A DNA stretch of 64,000 bases, taken from assembly GCA_006538405.1 (NCBI GenBank), contig BJKQ01000002.1, forward strand, positions 248,001 to 312,000, given 5' to 3'. Positions within the stretch are counted from its first letter, which is position 1; every line of letters starts with the position of its first letter. A model generated the notes under the pieces. The model searched no databases. It had not been told where the DNA came from and saw only the letters and a list, made by a program, of their open reading frames with translations. Source of the DNA: Hansfordia pulvinata (lineage: Eukaryota > Ascomycota > Sordariomycetes > Xylariales). Positions 21,958 to 33,900 of this stretch are shown here, piece by piece. Made by a program: the position numbers and the translations under genes.

Positions 21958-23189
21958 GGTCGGACGAACTCATCGCTGAGGCGTGTCGGATGAAGTCTGA
22001 ACCGGAGGTTATGAAAATCTCTTCAGAAGGCACCAAGGCATGCTTCATATATAGAGGGTGCGGCACTGGGATGGTGGTAAAAAAGAAACATCATGGGTCT
22101 CACACCAAGCAACCCCGCACGTATCGAGCTCTTGTTGACTGGCTGATCTTTTTTGGCTTGCAATCTGCCTTGCCGCAGCTTCATGGAGCAAGCTCGAAAG
22201 GAGTAAAGATCAGGCAAGTTGGCCTACCAGAACACTGCCAGGAATGCAGCTGAGCCCAGCCACGTGGAACCTATGCAGGACGGCAGACAAGGCTCGGACG
22301 GATGGGCATGAGAATCCCGATTTGAGGTAGGTGGCGTTTATGGTGAGGCTCTTGGCTCGACAAGGGCCAGCGGTGCAGTTCTCAGGGCTGCGCCTTTGGC
22401 GTCTTGGACTAGGGCGGTGATGGTTATGGTTTGAGTGGCACACATGAATGAATTTTGACATGGCAGAGGTTCTGGCTGGCGCCGTGGCTGGATGTTGGTG
22501 CATCTCGGGACTGATGATGTAGATGTAGATGTGTCGCGGGAGATGGGATGCGGAGCACTGGCAGCCATTCAAGTAGCGGCGCGCGCAGTCGCTCTTTCCA
22601 CTTCTGCCTCTTTGCGCTCCTGCCTAGTCCGTGATCCAGTAAAGACCCCATTCGATCATGGCGAGACTCGTGACCTTGCCGAAGCGAGCAAAGCGAAACT
22701 GCTGCTGCACGAGTCACGGTCTCCAGGTCCAGCGGTCGGGCGATTCCATTTGAGATTTATCCCATGCGCGACACCCTCGAGATGCGGAGATAGGCACTCC
22801 AATCCCCGCCGCAGCGGCCAGCCACGCACCGCTGACGTCTGCCATCTCGAGCCAGAACCTGTGTGCGGAGATGCGGGTGCATCGGGCCGCTGTGCTGCGG
22901 AGAAAGCAGCCATGGAGCCTGGAGGGGCTGCCAGGAGGGGCCCGCCCAACTCAATTTCCGGACTTGGTTTACAGCGGTGGTGGCTAAACATGAGATGTGA
23001 TAGTTGCGTTCTGCCCCGAAATCGCGGGTGAGTCATGTATCACCTAACACTGCGACCCGTCGTGGGAATTCAAGCTAACTTGGCGCTGGAGATACCGGCA
23101 ACGAACAAGACGTACAAAGACAATCTACTCTCCCTTACCACACCCACAGCCGACAGTCGCAAGTCGGACAATATCGCACACACCAAGCC
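21958..23189. other. divergent intergenic region, no gene seen
   Basis: About 1.2 kb between the start of the minus-strand PNP domain and the start of the plus-strand GFA gene, so it should hold both promoters. Open frames of up to 180 codons on either strand show no recognisable domain. Confidence 0.55.
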
Positions 23190-23730
23190 ATGGCAGACGG
23201 ACCGCACCGAGGAGCCTGCCTTTGCGGCGAGGTCAGCTTCGAGCTGCAGGGCGCCCCACGCGCTGTCTTCCAGTGCTACTGCAGCCATTGCCAGAAGAAC
23301 GCCGGCGGGCCGTGTCAAGTGGTGAGTGGTGGCCTCGCGAGAAACCGGCGAGAGGGGAATCAGATGTGGTGCTACTGCTGACGAGAAGGGGGCGAAACAG
23401 ACGGCCATGTTTCCGACAGCGTCACTCCAGGTGCACGACCCCAAGGGCCACGTCAAGCTCTTCACCGTCACCGAAGGCACCACCAGCGGCAACCCCAAGG
23501 CCAAGTACTTCTGCGCCAACTGCGGCTGCACCCTGTGGACGTCGCCGCACAAGTTCAACGATGAGATCCGCATGGTCCGCACCAGCTTGGTCGAGGACGG
23601 GTGAGTTTTGTACCGCCGCTGCCTCAATGAGGAAAACCATATGATGGCGCCAGCTCGTGTTCTGACAACTTTATGCAGGCTCAAGAAGTTCAAGCCCCAG
23701 GAGGAGCTGTTCAAGCCCGACTACTTGTAG
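23190..23730 (+). CDS. GFA/CENP-V domain protein
   Basis: Three exons: 23190-23321, 23401-23600 and 23679-23730, with GTGAGT donors and CAG acceptors; 127 residues. The GFA (glutathione-dependent formaldehyde-activating enzyme-like, CENP-V) zinc fold is clear: GACLCGEVSFEL, QCYCSHCQKNAGG and YFCANCGCTLWT give the usual CxC and CxxC zinc ligands. The protein is only slightly longer than the domain, as in most fungal members. The family was named for spontaneous adduct formation between formaldehyde and glutathione; whether members catalyse a reaction is disputed, so I give no substrate. The start gives MADGPHRGACLCGE with little extension. No partner gene is adjacent. Confidence 0.88.
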
Positions 23731-24080
23731 GTAGATCGAGGTTTTTTGGGGAGCCAAGGTGATGGCCCATCTGTTTATATTCAGGAGTTTGCGGTTGAGG
23801 TCAATGAGGTGGTGTTGGCACTGGGTACGGTAGGGTTGCACGGTAGGAGTTGGGCGCTGGGCACGGAGTGGGTGTTTGTGGACTGATCTGCTCGGTCGCA
23901 ATAGTTAAGAACACCCAGTGTGAATCGACCATCATATGCTTGGCTACATTCCCACAGTGTATTGAAAGCGAGTGGCGATGCCGTGGCCTAAATCACCGTC
24001 TGTCCCGCCGCCTCGCTGCCATTCATTTCATGTCATGTCTCATCGCGGTCTGGAAAAATTTACACACGCCCGTCAAAGAG
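23731..24080. other. convergent intergenic spacer
   Basis: About 350 bp between the stop of the GFA gene and the stop of the minus-strand CDC123 gene. It should contain both 3' UTRs. No gene seen. Confidence 0.6.
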
Positions 24081-25395
24081 CTACTTCTTCTCCTCCGTCT
24101 CCCAGCTGGCCACGTTGGCGCGGTACTCGGTCATCTCGCGCCACTTGCGGGCGAAGTCGCGCATGCCGCCCTCGCCCGCGAGGCTGGCGTCGACCACGTC
24201 CTTGGGCAGCTTGTGGGCCGAGAAGGGGTGGGAGCTGAAGTTGGCCGCGGCCGGGTCGTTCTCCTCGACCAGGCGCAGCTCGGGCACAAAGTCCTCCTCG
24301 TCGTTGTCCGAGTCGTCCCCGCTCGCGTCGACGTCGAGGACTGCGCCGTCATCCTCGCCGGCCACGCCCAGGATCGGCCCCGGCACGTCCATGGCCAGCA
24401 GCTCGGGCCAGTCGAACAGCAGCGAGTCGGTGTGCGGGGCCCAGGGGTTGATGTCGATGAGGCGCGCGCGGCTCAGGGGCTCGTCCTCGCCCTCCGGGAT
24501 GTAGACGTCGAAGACGAAGCTGCCGTCGGGGAAGGCGTAGCGCAGCTTGTGGTTGAAGAGCTGGTTGACGCGCGACACGATCTCGGCCTTCATCTCGCCG
24601 AGGAACTCGTAGTGGCGCAGGTCGCGCTGGGTGATGCCGACCAGGTTGCGGTGCTTGACGAAGCAGCGGAACTCCATCGCCGTGTGAGGGTTGAAGTAGG
24701 AGCGCAGGACTAGAACAGGCTTGAAGGGGACCGAGGCCGCGCCGGACGACGCAGAGGCGGCGGGGGGCACGGTGCAGTCGTCAAAGGCGTGCTCGAGGTC
24801 GTAGGTGATGAAGCTGGAGCTCTTGAGAAGGAGGTAGACGTCGTTGGGACAGGTGCACTTGATGGTGTTCTGGTGGGGTGATATCCAGATGGCGTCGCGC
24901 GGCGCCGTCCAGTTGAGCTTGGGCGCAACGGCGCCTCCTAGTTCTGTGATCTTGTCCATGATGGTCTGATGCAGCTCGGGGAATCTCTGGTTGGGCGGGA
25001 GCCGCGGGGGCTCGTCTTCGTCGCTGTCGGAGTCGTCATCCTCGTCTTCCTCGTCTTCCGGCCTGACGCGGGAGGAGGGGAAATCCGAGGGGCCCGACTG
25101 CCATTCGTCATCCTCGGGCTCGGCGGAGTCGTCGTCGGCCAGGACGATGCCGTCTTCACGAATGTACTCGACGAATTCAGGGGTCAAAGGTATTATGCGC
25201 GACTTGATACATGACGCGCGGAATCTGGCGGGGGTCAGCGAGAGCCACGAGCCCGGGATGGAGGCGGGGCGCACTTGGGGAACCACGAGTCGTATGAGCA
25301 GTGGAGGATGTGATCTCTGGTGATGGGGGGGAAAGGGGGCTGGCGTTGTCGGTGGCGGCGCCCTGCGCTGGCTCCGTGTCTGGGAAAGCCGGCAT
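24081..25395 (-). CDS. cdc123: Cdc123/D123 translation initiation factor assembly protein, one apparent frameshift
   Basis: Exon 1 25395-25275, intron 25274-25225 (GTGCGC, GCTGAC branch, CAG), exon 2 25224-24081. The D123 domain covers almost all of it: HILHCSYDSWFP near the N terminus, SRIIPLTPEFV, an acidic DDDSDSDEDE insert, APRDAIWIS, NTIKCTCPNDVYLLLKSS, VLRSYFNPHTAMEFRCFV, GITQRD, FVFDVYIPE and LIDINPWAPHTDSLLF. The family is an ATP-grasp-like protein that binds eIF2 gamma and promotes eIF2 complex assembly; it is essential in yeast. In exon 1 the frame from the ATG must shift to reach PITRDH, explained by one missing base in the run at 25335-25339 (G5 on plus). Restored length is 421 residues, normal for the family. 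The shift in an otherwise perfect essential gene argues for a sequence error. Divergent from cwc21. Confidence 0.92.
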
Positions 25396-26430
25396 GACGG
25401 CTGGCTGGTGTGGAGGTGAGGGTTGAGATGCAAATGATCAGCGGAGACGTTGCGGGAAGAAAGTCGGTGCCTTCTTGGCTGATGCCTTGGTGTTGATGGT
25501 CGGTTTCCAAAGCAAGCCAGAGCACTGCTAACAACCTTCACAACCCGACGGCCCCGTGTTAGTGAATCACAGGCCACGGGAACGCTGGAGATGGCGGGGC
25601 ACGGCACCCTTCAGGTCGCGTTGCGGCCGGTGACTCAACAACCCCACCAAGGAAATCCCAGGGCCCGTCTTATCGGCTTATCGCGTATTGCCGCGACCTA
25701 CCACCTGTCTTTGGTCTTCCACGATGAGTGTGATGCCGAACCTGCCGGTATCATTGAGGGATTCATGTCTTCCAATATCGACCTTCTTCTTCCGGTCCGG
25801 CTCCTGTCTTATCAAGACCGTGCTGGCCACCGCGCTGAGACTAGCTAAATGGCTTTGGCAGCAGCAGCTATGCCGTGTCGAAACGAAGGCTCCGAGCAGA
25901 AAGAGAGAAGCCAAGCCAAAATCCGATGAAGACAATAATAGCTGCTTGAATATATAGTCACGTATTGAGGAGCGGCTCTGTATCGTAAGAAAGCAACGCA
26001 GTCTACGGGCGGAAGCCGATGTTGGTTCTGCCCAGTACGAGTGTGCGTAAAGCCCCAGAGATAATCCAGCGCTCAAGTACCTCCCGTCAAGCAGCCCTGA
26101 GCCAGGCTCCACTCTGGCTACAGCGGTCGGTTATCGCATCCCAACCTCACGCCTCGTGCCTTACGTAGTATTCCGCAGTCCTCCGACCGCGCAGGTCCGC
26201 TACCCAACTTCACTTCCTCATTCGCGCCTCTGTCATTCGCGCTCAGCCCGATTTCGCACCCCTTCATCGCCCGACAACCGCATAAAGCTTCACCGGCCGA
26301 GCACCGACTCCATCAGCTCATCGCCGCGCGCCATCTTCCCCCCCATCAACCCCAGCGTCCTCGCTGGCTAGCACCAACACCAATACCAACACCCACCAAC
26401 ACCACCAAACACACACCCGTCCCGCCCCAA
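25396..26430. other. shared divergent promoter region
   Basis: About 1.0 kb between the starts of CDC123 (minus) and cwc21 (plus). The last 100 bases are an A/C-rich CAACACCAAC-like leader before the cwc21 ATG. No gene seen. Confidence 0.6.
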
Positions 26431-27081
26431 ATGTCCGACAACGTGGGCCTCTCGACGCCCCGCGGCAGCGGCACCTCGGGCTACGTCCAGCGCAACCTGG
26501 CGCACATGCGCCCGCGCGACCGGCCGGGCCCCTACAACAACTCGTCCCGGGACGCCGCCGCCGGCCCGCCCAAGCACCGCCAGCGCCAGCCCGACCGCGG
26601 CATCCTCGAGCACGACCGCAAGCGCGAGGTCGAGGTGAAGGTGATGGAGCTGCGCGACCGGCTGGAGGAGGAGGGCGGCGAGAGCGCCGAGGAGGGCGAG
26701 GAGACCGAGGACCTCCTCCCCCCCTCCTCCTCCTCCGACGAGAAGAAGAAGGAGAAGAAGCGGCCCCTGACGGAGGACGAGATCGACGAGCGCTGCGACG
26801 CCCTCCGCCGCAGGCTGCTCGACCAAATGGCCCGCGGAGGCGGCAGGCCCGCCGCCGCCGCCGACGCCAGGGGCCTCAAGCGCCACCAGGTCCACGAGCT
26901 GGCCGACGCCAAGATCCGCGAGAGCGAGCGCCTGCGCTCCGCCCTCAAGATCAGCCGCGACTACGAGGAGGGCAGCCACTGGCGCCGCCAGGAGGAGCGC
27001 CTGCGCAAGGCCCTCGAGAGGGACGGCGAGGACGAGGAGAGGGGCGGTGGCGGCGGCAGCAGTGGAGACAGGAGAAGGTGA
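26431..27081 (+). CDS. cwc21: pre-mRNA splicing factor Cwc21
   Basis: An intronless frame of 216 codons. The N terminus MSDNVGLSTPRGSGTSGYVQ is diagnostic of Cwc21/SRRM2-N proteins, which sit in the catalytic spliceosome next to Prp8 and Snu114. The cwf21 domain follows: PDRGILEHDRKREVEVKVMEL and LTEDEIDERCDALRRRLLDQ (about residues 50-70 and 110-135), with HQVHELADAKIRESERLRSAL further on. An acidic insert and a Lys-rich stretch split the domain. The C terminus is short and charged, without the long RS tail of animal SRRM2. The ATG begins the conserved block directly, so the start is secure. The gene is divergent from cdc123 and convergent with the next gene. Confidence 0.93.
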   Translation: MSDNVGLSTPRGSGTSGYVQRNLAHMRPRDRPGPYNNSSRDAAAGPPKHRQRQPDRGILEHDRKREVEVKVMELRDRLEEEGGESAEEGEETEDLLPPSSSSDEKKKEKKRPLTEDEIDERCDALRRRLLDQMARGGGRPAAAADARGLKRHQVHELADAKIRESERLRSALKISRDYEEGSHWRRQEERLRKALERDGEDEERGGGGGSSGDRRR

Positions 27082-27413
27082 AGTCGGCGGCTCAGGGTGC
27101 GTAGCCATCGAGTCTCTCTCTCTGCATCTCTGCCGCTACTTGTGACCTTGGCATTCATATTTCGCAGGCGTTCTCGGCGTTGGGTTCAAGTACTGGTGCA
27201 GACGCGATTTGCAAATAACATAATTACATCACGAGCATGGCGATCTCTTCATGTGCCTGGTTTCTAGTCATATGCTTTCGTATTCTAAAGTTCCCATCTC
27301 GGACGACTGGTATATTCGATGTAACGTCTGATTTGCGTTCTCGATGTAGAATGCACATGCTTCTACATGCCCTATTCGATTCGTCGGCGATATGTGATCG
27401 CGTCGCGTGACGC
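27082..27413. other. convergent intergenic spacer
   Basis: About 330 bp between the stops of cwc21 and the minus-strand DUF1640 gene, relatively A+T-rich, presumably both 3' UTRs. No gene seen. Confidence 0.6.
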
Positions 27414-28769
27414 CTAGTTCGCCGCCAGAATCTGGGCCGCGTCAACAGGCGGCGCGTGGTCCTCCTTGCCGCCGTTCAGCCGCAGGTGCTCCTCGTGTCT
27501 CTTCTGCTCCTCGGCCTCGCGCTTGCGCTCGTGGCTGATGTACGTCGCGTACCGCAGCGTGCCCAGCGTCAGGACAGCCATGAAGAGTATCCCGAGGACA
27601 GAGCGGCGGATGAGCACCCACCGCAGGCCTTCGATGTCCGACTTGGCGTCGCTGTTCAGCAGCACGCTGATCTTAAGGTTGATTTGCTGGATCTGCAGGG
27701 AGAGTTAGCGGGGTGGGGAACATGACCGGATTTCTATAGCTTTATGCCATCAAGGACTTACCGCACTGTCCATCGTCCGCTGCTCCTCGCGCACGCTCAT
27801 CTTGCGGTCGTGGAACATGGCCTTGACATCATCGCGCAGCGTCGCCAGGTCCTGACTCATGCGCTGGCTCAGCATGTCGGCCTCGTGCTGCAGGACGGTG
27901 CGCTGCTGGCGGGTCTGCTCGTCGGCGACGCGATGGTTGTTGGTGACCTCGGCGCTCAGCTCGGAGCACGCGGCGTTGAAGAGGTACGTCTCGTTGTCGA
28001 CGTCGCTCTTGCTCACGAGCCCCTCCTGCGCCACGTCGAGGTTCTGGCGGAGCAGGCCGCGGACGGCCTTCATGGACGTGATGGCCTGGCCCTGGGTGTA
28101 GCCGCCCTCCTCGAGCTGCTTGACGAGGGTCCAGCTGTCGAAGTGGTGGACGTAGGGCGGGGTGGAAATGTGCGGGGGGGCGGCGGACTGGCCCTCGGGC
28201 GGCGGCATGTGTAGCACGGCTTCCATGGGTCCTTCGCGCTGGATTATGGCCTCGGTGGACGCCTTGCGCTGTTGCTGGCTCGCGGAGCCCGTGGGCGCGC
28301 CTGCGTCTTTCTGAGCCGGGTCCGATCGTTGTTCCGGTGCGTCGGCGTCTTTTTGGGCTTCGGCATTCCGTCCCGAGCTACCATTCCCATTCCCATTGCC
28401 AGACCCGTTCCCGTTCTTCTTCTTCTTTTGCTTCTTGGGCTGGTCGCTTTCTTTGGTCGCTGAGGCTGCGGTTTTGTCGGACGCGCCAGAGTTGGAGGCG
28501 GTCTGCTTTGGCTGCGGTAGCTTGGTGGTTTCTTGGGGCTCGGGTAGAGGTTCGACGGCCTTGCCATGCCTCTCGAAGACGGCTTCTTTCGAGCGAGTGG
28601 TGGTGGTAAATGGGCGTAGCGCTGGCGGGTTTCGCTGCTTCCGGGTTCGGGAACCGGTGGAGGGCCTGCAGGAACGAGCGGTGGCGGCAGCAGCGCGAGT
28701 GGCTGGTTCGCAGATACCGGTGCTGCGAAATAGGTGAGGATAAAGAAACGTGAGGCGGACGGTCGACAT
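27414..28769 (-). CDS. fmp32: mitochondrial DUF1640 coiled-coil protein (Fmp32/MCUR1/CCDC90 family)
   Basis: Exon 1 28769-27762, intron 27761-27693 (GTAAGT, GCTAAC, CAG), exon 2 27692-27414; 428 residues. The first 50 residues are basic and Ser/Ala-rich, as in a mitochondrial presequence. A disordered Lys/Gly/Asn-rich stretch follows (KKQKKKKNGNGSGNGN). The DUF1640 domain starts at HHFDSWTLVKQLEEGGYTQG and continues through a long coiled coil (LQHEADMLSQRMSQDLATL, KAMFHDRKMSVREEQRTMDS) to a membrane helix, LGILFMAVLTLGTLRYA, and a charged C-terminal helix. Relatives are inner-membrane proteins linked to cytochrome oxidase assembly and, in animals, to calcium uniporter regulation. I chose the ATG at 28769 because it gives the presequence; the frame is open further upstream. 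Confidence 0.88.
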
Positions 28770-29558
28770 GGTGAAAATTGCTTCAAGGAGAGAATCGCAG
28801 TGGAGGTTTTGAGTAGGAAAGAAGGAAGTTCGAAGTGCTATTTGGAGCAGAAGAGCGACATGGGGTCTGAGAAAAAGGAGCGACAGCTTTGGTGTTGTTG
28901 TTGTGGTGGTGGTGGTGGTGGCGGGCGGTGATGGCGGTGGTGCGGCAGTAAATGATGGGCCCGAGCCGATGCCGATCAGGGTGCCGCCGCTCAACAGAAC
29001 CCCAGTCTTCTGTCCCGTTTTCGGCGCTTGGGTCAAGCATGCATCTGTGCCTGGCGGTTCAAGTTCCCTTCGTCCTTCAAGTGCGGATATATGCATCTAG
29101 TGCGGTATTGCATATGTACAGGCCACGCGCGCGAGATTGGGTCAATTTGATGCATTCAGTACATGAAATGAGAACATGAACCTTGCACAGTAGGTATGTA
29201 CATGTACCACATGCAGCAGGCATCTGCACATGGGATATTAATTATCGATGACAATTATCGGGTTGATCATGCTGCGCTGTGAGTTTGAGGCTTCTATGTT
29301 CTTTTGATACAATCGGCAATCGAAGAACTCAGGACCTTCCAAGGTTACTATCCTTCGTCGATTATCCCGGTCCGATTTCTACTAGGTACATACAAGTAGG
29401 GAAGTTGCCACAGGTTGCATGTGGTCAACGACCTCGCAACTCCACATGCAGGAAAGAAAGAAACGAGATGGCCCTTATGGATTATTACATGCTGATTATG
29501 TGCCACCCAATCTTTCTCGGGCTCTCCCAACATCAACTGCGACGGGCCCGTCTCTTTA
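28770..29558. other. intergenic, no gene seen
   Basis: About 790 bp: promoter and leader of the minus-strand DUF1640 gene, with a GGT/GTT-rich microsatellite-like stretch at about 28890-28930, then the 3' flank of the next minus-strand gene. Several ACATG/GTACATGT repeats lie at 29150-29210. Confidence 0.55.
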
Positions 29559-30983
29559 TCAAGCCGCATATTGGGGGCGCGCGCCCAAACCGGATCCTAC
29601 CATCTCAGCAGGGTTCTCCATGTGGCCAGAAGGCCGTACCCCTTCACCAAGCTCGCCGACTCCGGGCTTTGCAGCCGTGGCAGGGCTGCTACCTCCGAGC
29701 GTCTGCGCCTCCTGGTTGTAGCCACTGAAGTCGCTTGGGGACTGCGAGCTGAAGTGCTTGGGGCTCAGATCCAGACCGATCCCTTCGACGGGTTGGTAAG
29801 CTGCCTTGCTGGTATACGACTGCCGCTCTCGAAACCAACTTTCTGAGGGGTTGGGGCTGTCTCTGTGGGTCGCAAAGGCTGCGTGCGAAGGCGAGCGCTG
29901 GTCGCCACTAAACTCGTGTAGCGCAGGGGACGAGTTGGCCCTTGAATGGGAGACAAAGGGTGCCGTCGAATGGGCATGTAATTCTGGCGGCGAAGCGTCC
30001 GTAAGCGTTGGCGTGTGGCTGTCAGGCTTACCGCCTCCTCGGTGGGCAGCCTCTGCCTCCCTCTTTTCCTTCCTGCGCATTAGAAGAAAAACCGCTGGAC
30101 CAGCGATGAGAGCGCCGCCGACAAGACCGCCGATAAATCCTCCGGCAAGTCCACCGACGCTTATGGACTGAGGGGCCAAGGGGGCTTCAGTGGGATCCGC
30201 GTCGGGACTCGCGTCTTGAGCCGTAGGAGAAGGCGTCTCAGAATGGTCCACGACAGATTGTGGCACGGTCAAGACTGGCTCAGAATAGCCTGGCGTTGAT
30301 GTGCAAAAGAGATATCTGGTTGCTGGCCTGGCCGGCTCTCTTGTCCACTCGTACGTGGCGCAGTATGGTAGGCCTATGGGACTGTGGATGCGACATCAGC
30401 AACAGCTCTGGACTGCTAAGCACCATGACGGCACAGACTAGAGTACGCATGCATGTGAACTCACCAGAATACAGTGCCAGTAGTGATTTGGTCGCTGTCG
30501 GCGGAGACGCCGTAGTCCAGGCATGAATAAGGGAAGAAGCCGGTACTTGCGGACGCTGCGCAACCGACGATGTAAGTTCGACCAGAACTGGTCATGCAAG
30601 TCGAGCCGCCGGCGCAAGCCCAAGCCTTAGCTATAATCATGGTCAGTGACGACATGGCAAGAGGTTACTCTTCCAGTGGGTTCGATGGCGTCGATTTGCT
30701 ACTTACATTCGATGCCGGTAAAGTAGCCACATGTTTTACTGTTCAGCCACTGGTTGCTGAGAATAGAGGTGCTATCATCTCTCCGCAAGATATCAAGTAC
30801 TTGATCTGCTTCGTATTTGGCGTCTGGCTTAGGAGTCGGCACTGGAGTCCACCCAAGCGAATGGGCAGGAGACGCAGGGTTCGTCTGCTCCGGGACCCAG
30901 ACATCTTCGTTGTCATGTGTCCACCTGAGCCAGCGCCCGCTAGCAAAGCCTGCCAAGGCGAGGAAGATCGTGTTGCGCTTCAT
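29559..30983 (-). CDS. single-pass surface protein with Cys-rich ectodomain
   Basis: Three exons: 30983-30707, 30630-30465 and 30381-29559. Introns use GTAAGT...TAG and GTGAGT...CAG; 421 residues. A signal peptide (MKRNTIFLALAGFASG) is followed by an ectodomain with CGYFTGIE, ACAGGSTCMTSSG, VGCAAS, FPYSCLDY and LPYCATYEW cysteine motifs. One transmembrane helix is rich in Gly and Ala (GGLAGGFIGGLVGGALIAG) and is followed by RRKEKREAEA and a long Ser/Pro/His-rich cytosolic tail. The same layout (Cys-rich head, Gly-rich helix, disordered tail) is widespread in Pezizomycotina and resembles wall sensors, but I know no assigned function. The third intron boundary fits because CATYEW and the following TM part are in phase only this way. 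Confidence 0.82.
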
Positions 30984-33900
30984 GATTGTGTGAGAGTCCT
31001 GTTCGAGGTAGGTAGCCTTGGAAGCACTGTTCAGACAGAGATTGATAAACGGCCTGTTTCACAACGAACGATGATCAAAGCCTCTCGTCGGGGGTGCGGA
31101 CACAAGGAAACCCTGTTAAATGGCCGACCAAGCAAGAAGAAGTGAACTGCCAGTCAGGGCACTCAAAGGCCTCGACTCGAAGAGAGCTGTGTGCTCTATA
31201 AGAATGCGGCCTTCCCACCCCACAGTGGCTATCAGTCCAGGAGGGATGCTACGGTATCTAAGGAACCCTGCCAGGCCACATGGGCCAGATGGACGAGTTT
31301 GATGTCTGGCGTTGCAGTGGGCTGGGTCCCAACTCCAAAGTGATGATGCATTCACGACCCCGCCTTGGCTGATGGCCTGGAATCATCAGTTGCGTTCAAC
31401 ACCCTTGCCCTTTTTCTTCTTCTTCTTCTATGAGACCTCTCGGATAGGGGTCGAATTCCCGGGACGCATAGTGGATCGTAGCAGATGCAACATCAAGAGC
31501 TCGACGAAGAACAAACAGTCGATGCCGGCCGTTCGTTGGGGAAAGATCACCAACCCCATACCTGGTCATGTTGGATCATCTAATTTCGAACCGTGCTTGT
31601 AATGTTTTGAAGATGCTCAAGGATGCCGGGATCCATGTCTTATGCAGCTGTTCTGCAGTGGCGTGCACCCGAGTGTGCTGGCTGATGGAAGATTGCGAGG
31701 CCTTCCACCCGTATAGGTGGTCTCTGCGATCCCGGCACACATGCATCGGATGCCTGCCGTGCGTTGGCGCTATATCTCGCCGAGGTTGCATTGCGCTGCA
31801 GCGACAGAGCCTTGTCGGACCGATGCAGCTCTGAGTGGCTCTCCATTGGGTTACTTCACAGTGGAGTGATCATACTGCGACCGAGATCGCAGGTGCCAGC
31901 TTGGGTGCGTAAAGCGGTTCCGCCTCCTGGACACATGTCCAGTGAGCTGACCCAGATGCGCTTCTAGAGGTCCCAGGTTAGCACGGAGCACTTCTGGAGT
32001 TCACCGCGAGCTGACAGTCACGCAGGGCAGTTGAAGAACAATTTGGATGGCGGCGCCTTGCTGGATCTGTGTCTTGGAGATTTGGCAATCCTTGTCAAGG
32101 TCGTCCAACGCGGAACCAACCCGCCCGAGACGGCAGTTCCCCGTGGATGGAGCATACGAGCTGGCCAGAGCCCCCCAGAAACCAGGCTTTGAGGTTGAGG
32201 TCAAGAGACATGATAGGCGTGTCAATGCTCGAGCGAACAAGATGCTCCCCACACCAGCCACCTTCAGCTACGGCCGTGTGCTGTGATCTGCCCATAAATC
32301 CATGGCCGTTTGTTCGTCTGCCGTCGTCAGGTCGGATATAAACAGCCTGCCGAGTAAACCACAGCTATTTGGTCTTGTGTCCCACTAGGGGATCATAAAG
32401 CCTGAGCCTTCCCGATTTCGGACCCTCCCGCAAACGTCCTTAATCAGCGTGATCACGCGATTTCGGGTGCCTAGGATCCTTGGCTGTTTGCAGTCCATCG
32501 CTTCCATATGTGCAGCCAGCATTACCCTTCACAAATCTCAAGGCAAGCCAGTTCCTGGACGACTATCCCAAGCGCCTAATTCGGAGCTATGCTTGTCAGC
32601 GCATCAATATCGATATATCAAGCCGATTTCTGAGGACTGGTCACCTGGACACCACTGTTAGGCAGCGTACCACCAGGGTGCGCAAAGCCGGCAACAAGAG
32701 AGCCCTCAGCATAGGCCGGCGCCTCATCAACACATCATGAAGTCTGACGGGACTCCATTGACCCAGCAGTACGCACAAAGTCTTGCATTAATCGTGAACC
32801 TACCGCTGATATCTCAAGGCAACTGTGCGTTCCCGTCGGTCTCGGCGATTGCTGTTGGTATGCTCGGGACGATCTTGGTTGGTGAAATCGGGAAAAGGAG
32901 CTCGTTGAAACGCAGTGGGATTGGCAGAAGGACGGTTCAATCTCGACCAAAACCCCGAGCATCCCAGTGCGCGGGGGCAGTGGCTTTCTGAATGACGCCA
33001 TAATCCTTTCACGCAACTCGATGCTATGCGTGTAGGTTTTCAACGAGAACGTCCAAGATCGATGCTGGCAAATCGAGGGATTGCCACGCCGTTGACGCAC
33101 GCCACAACGGGGCTATCTGTCTAGACGCCAGGAAACCAGGCTCTGGCCATCGTCTGACCAACTTCGCAGCTTAACGAGTAGATACGCCCGAGGAAGCAAA
33201 AGGGCGCACCCAGGGCGCGTTGGTTGTCTTCTCGCTGATTAGAGAGTCTTGTTCGAGTAGAGATTGATAAAAGTGTTTATTTGGGAAATAGCAGTAGTTA
33301 AAGTCTCAGGATGAGGGCGGTCTCACAATCTCCAGGAACGGATGGCGACAGACCTAGAAACAGGTGATTGTGGGGGATGGACTGACAGAGGGCGTGGTCG
33401 CAGACCTGGATTCGCCCGAGGAAGGCCGCCTGCTCTTTAAGGAGGCCACATTCAGGCTGCGTGGGTGCACACGGCACGGTGTCTGTCCACACAGCCTGGC
33501 CGAACTCATCCAACGCCACCATGGCAAGCACCCCAGAACGGGTGTTGTGGTCGGAGTCTCCCCAGGTCAAATGGTCCATGGTGACGACTTCGACGCATGG
33601 TCTTGCATTAGGACACGGTTCGCAAGCCACTGAAAGCCTACTGCCCGCGGGGGGCGGGGGGTGGTGGAGCATTCGCGACCCGGTCGTTGATCAGCCTCGC
33701 CCCTTGGCCAGCAACCTGGAAGTATGTGTTCGGCTCAGCCTCCTCTACTGTGAGACCTGGCGCACATCGAGCGGACTACCAAGCCGCATCAAGGATCGCA
33801 GCCGGTCCGGTGGTGGCCAGACTAGAAACTGAACGCAGGGCAGGTTGTCCAGCTCGGCCTCAGGCCCCATTTCGCATCGATGGAAGGAAGACCATCAGTT

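Noticed and set aside
23850..24713. A 287-codon plus-strand frame opposite cdc123
   Set aside because: Antisense of the D123 domain; no motif of its own.
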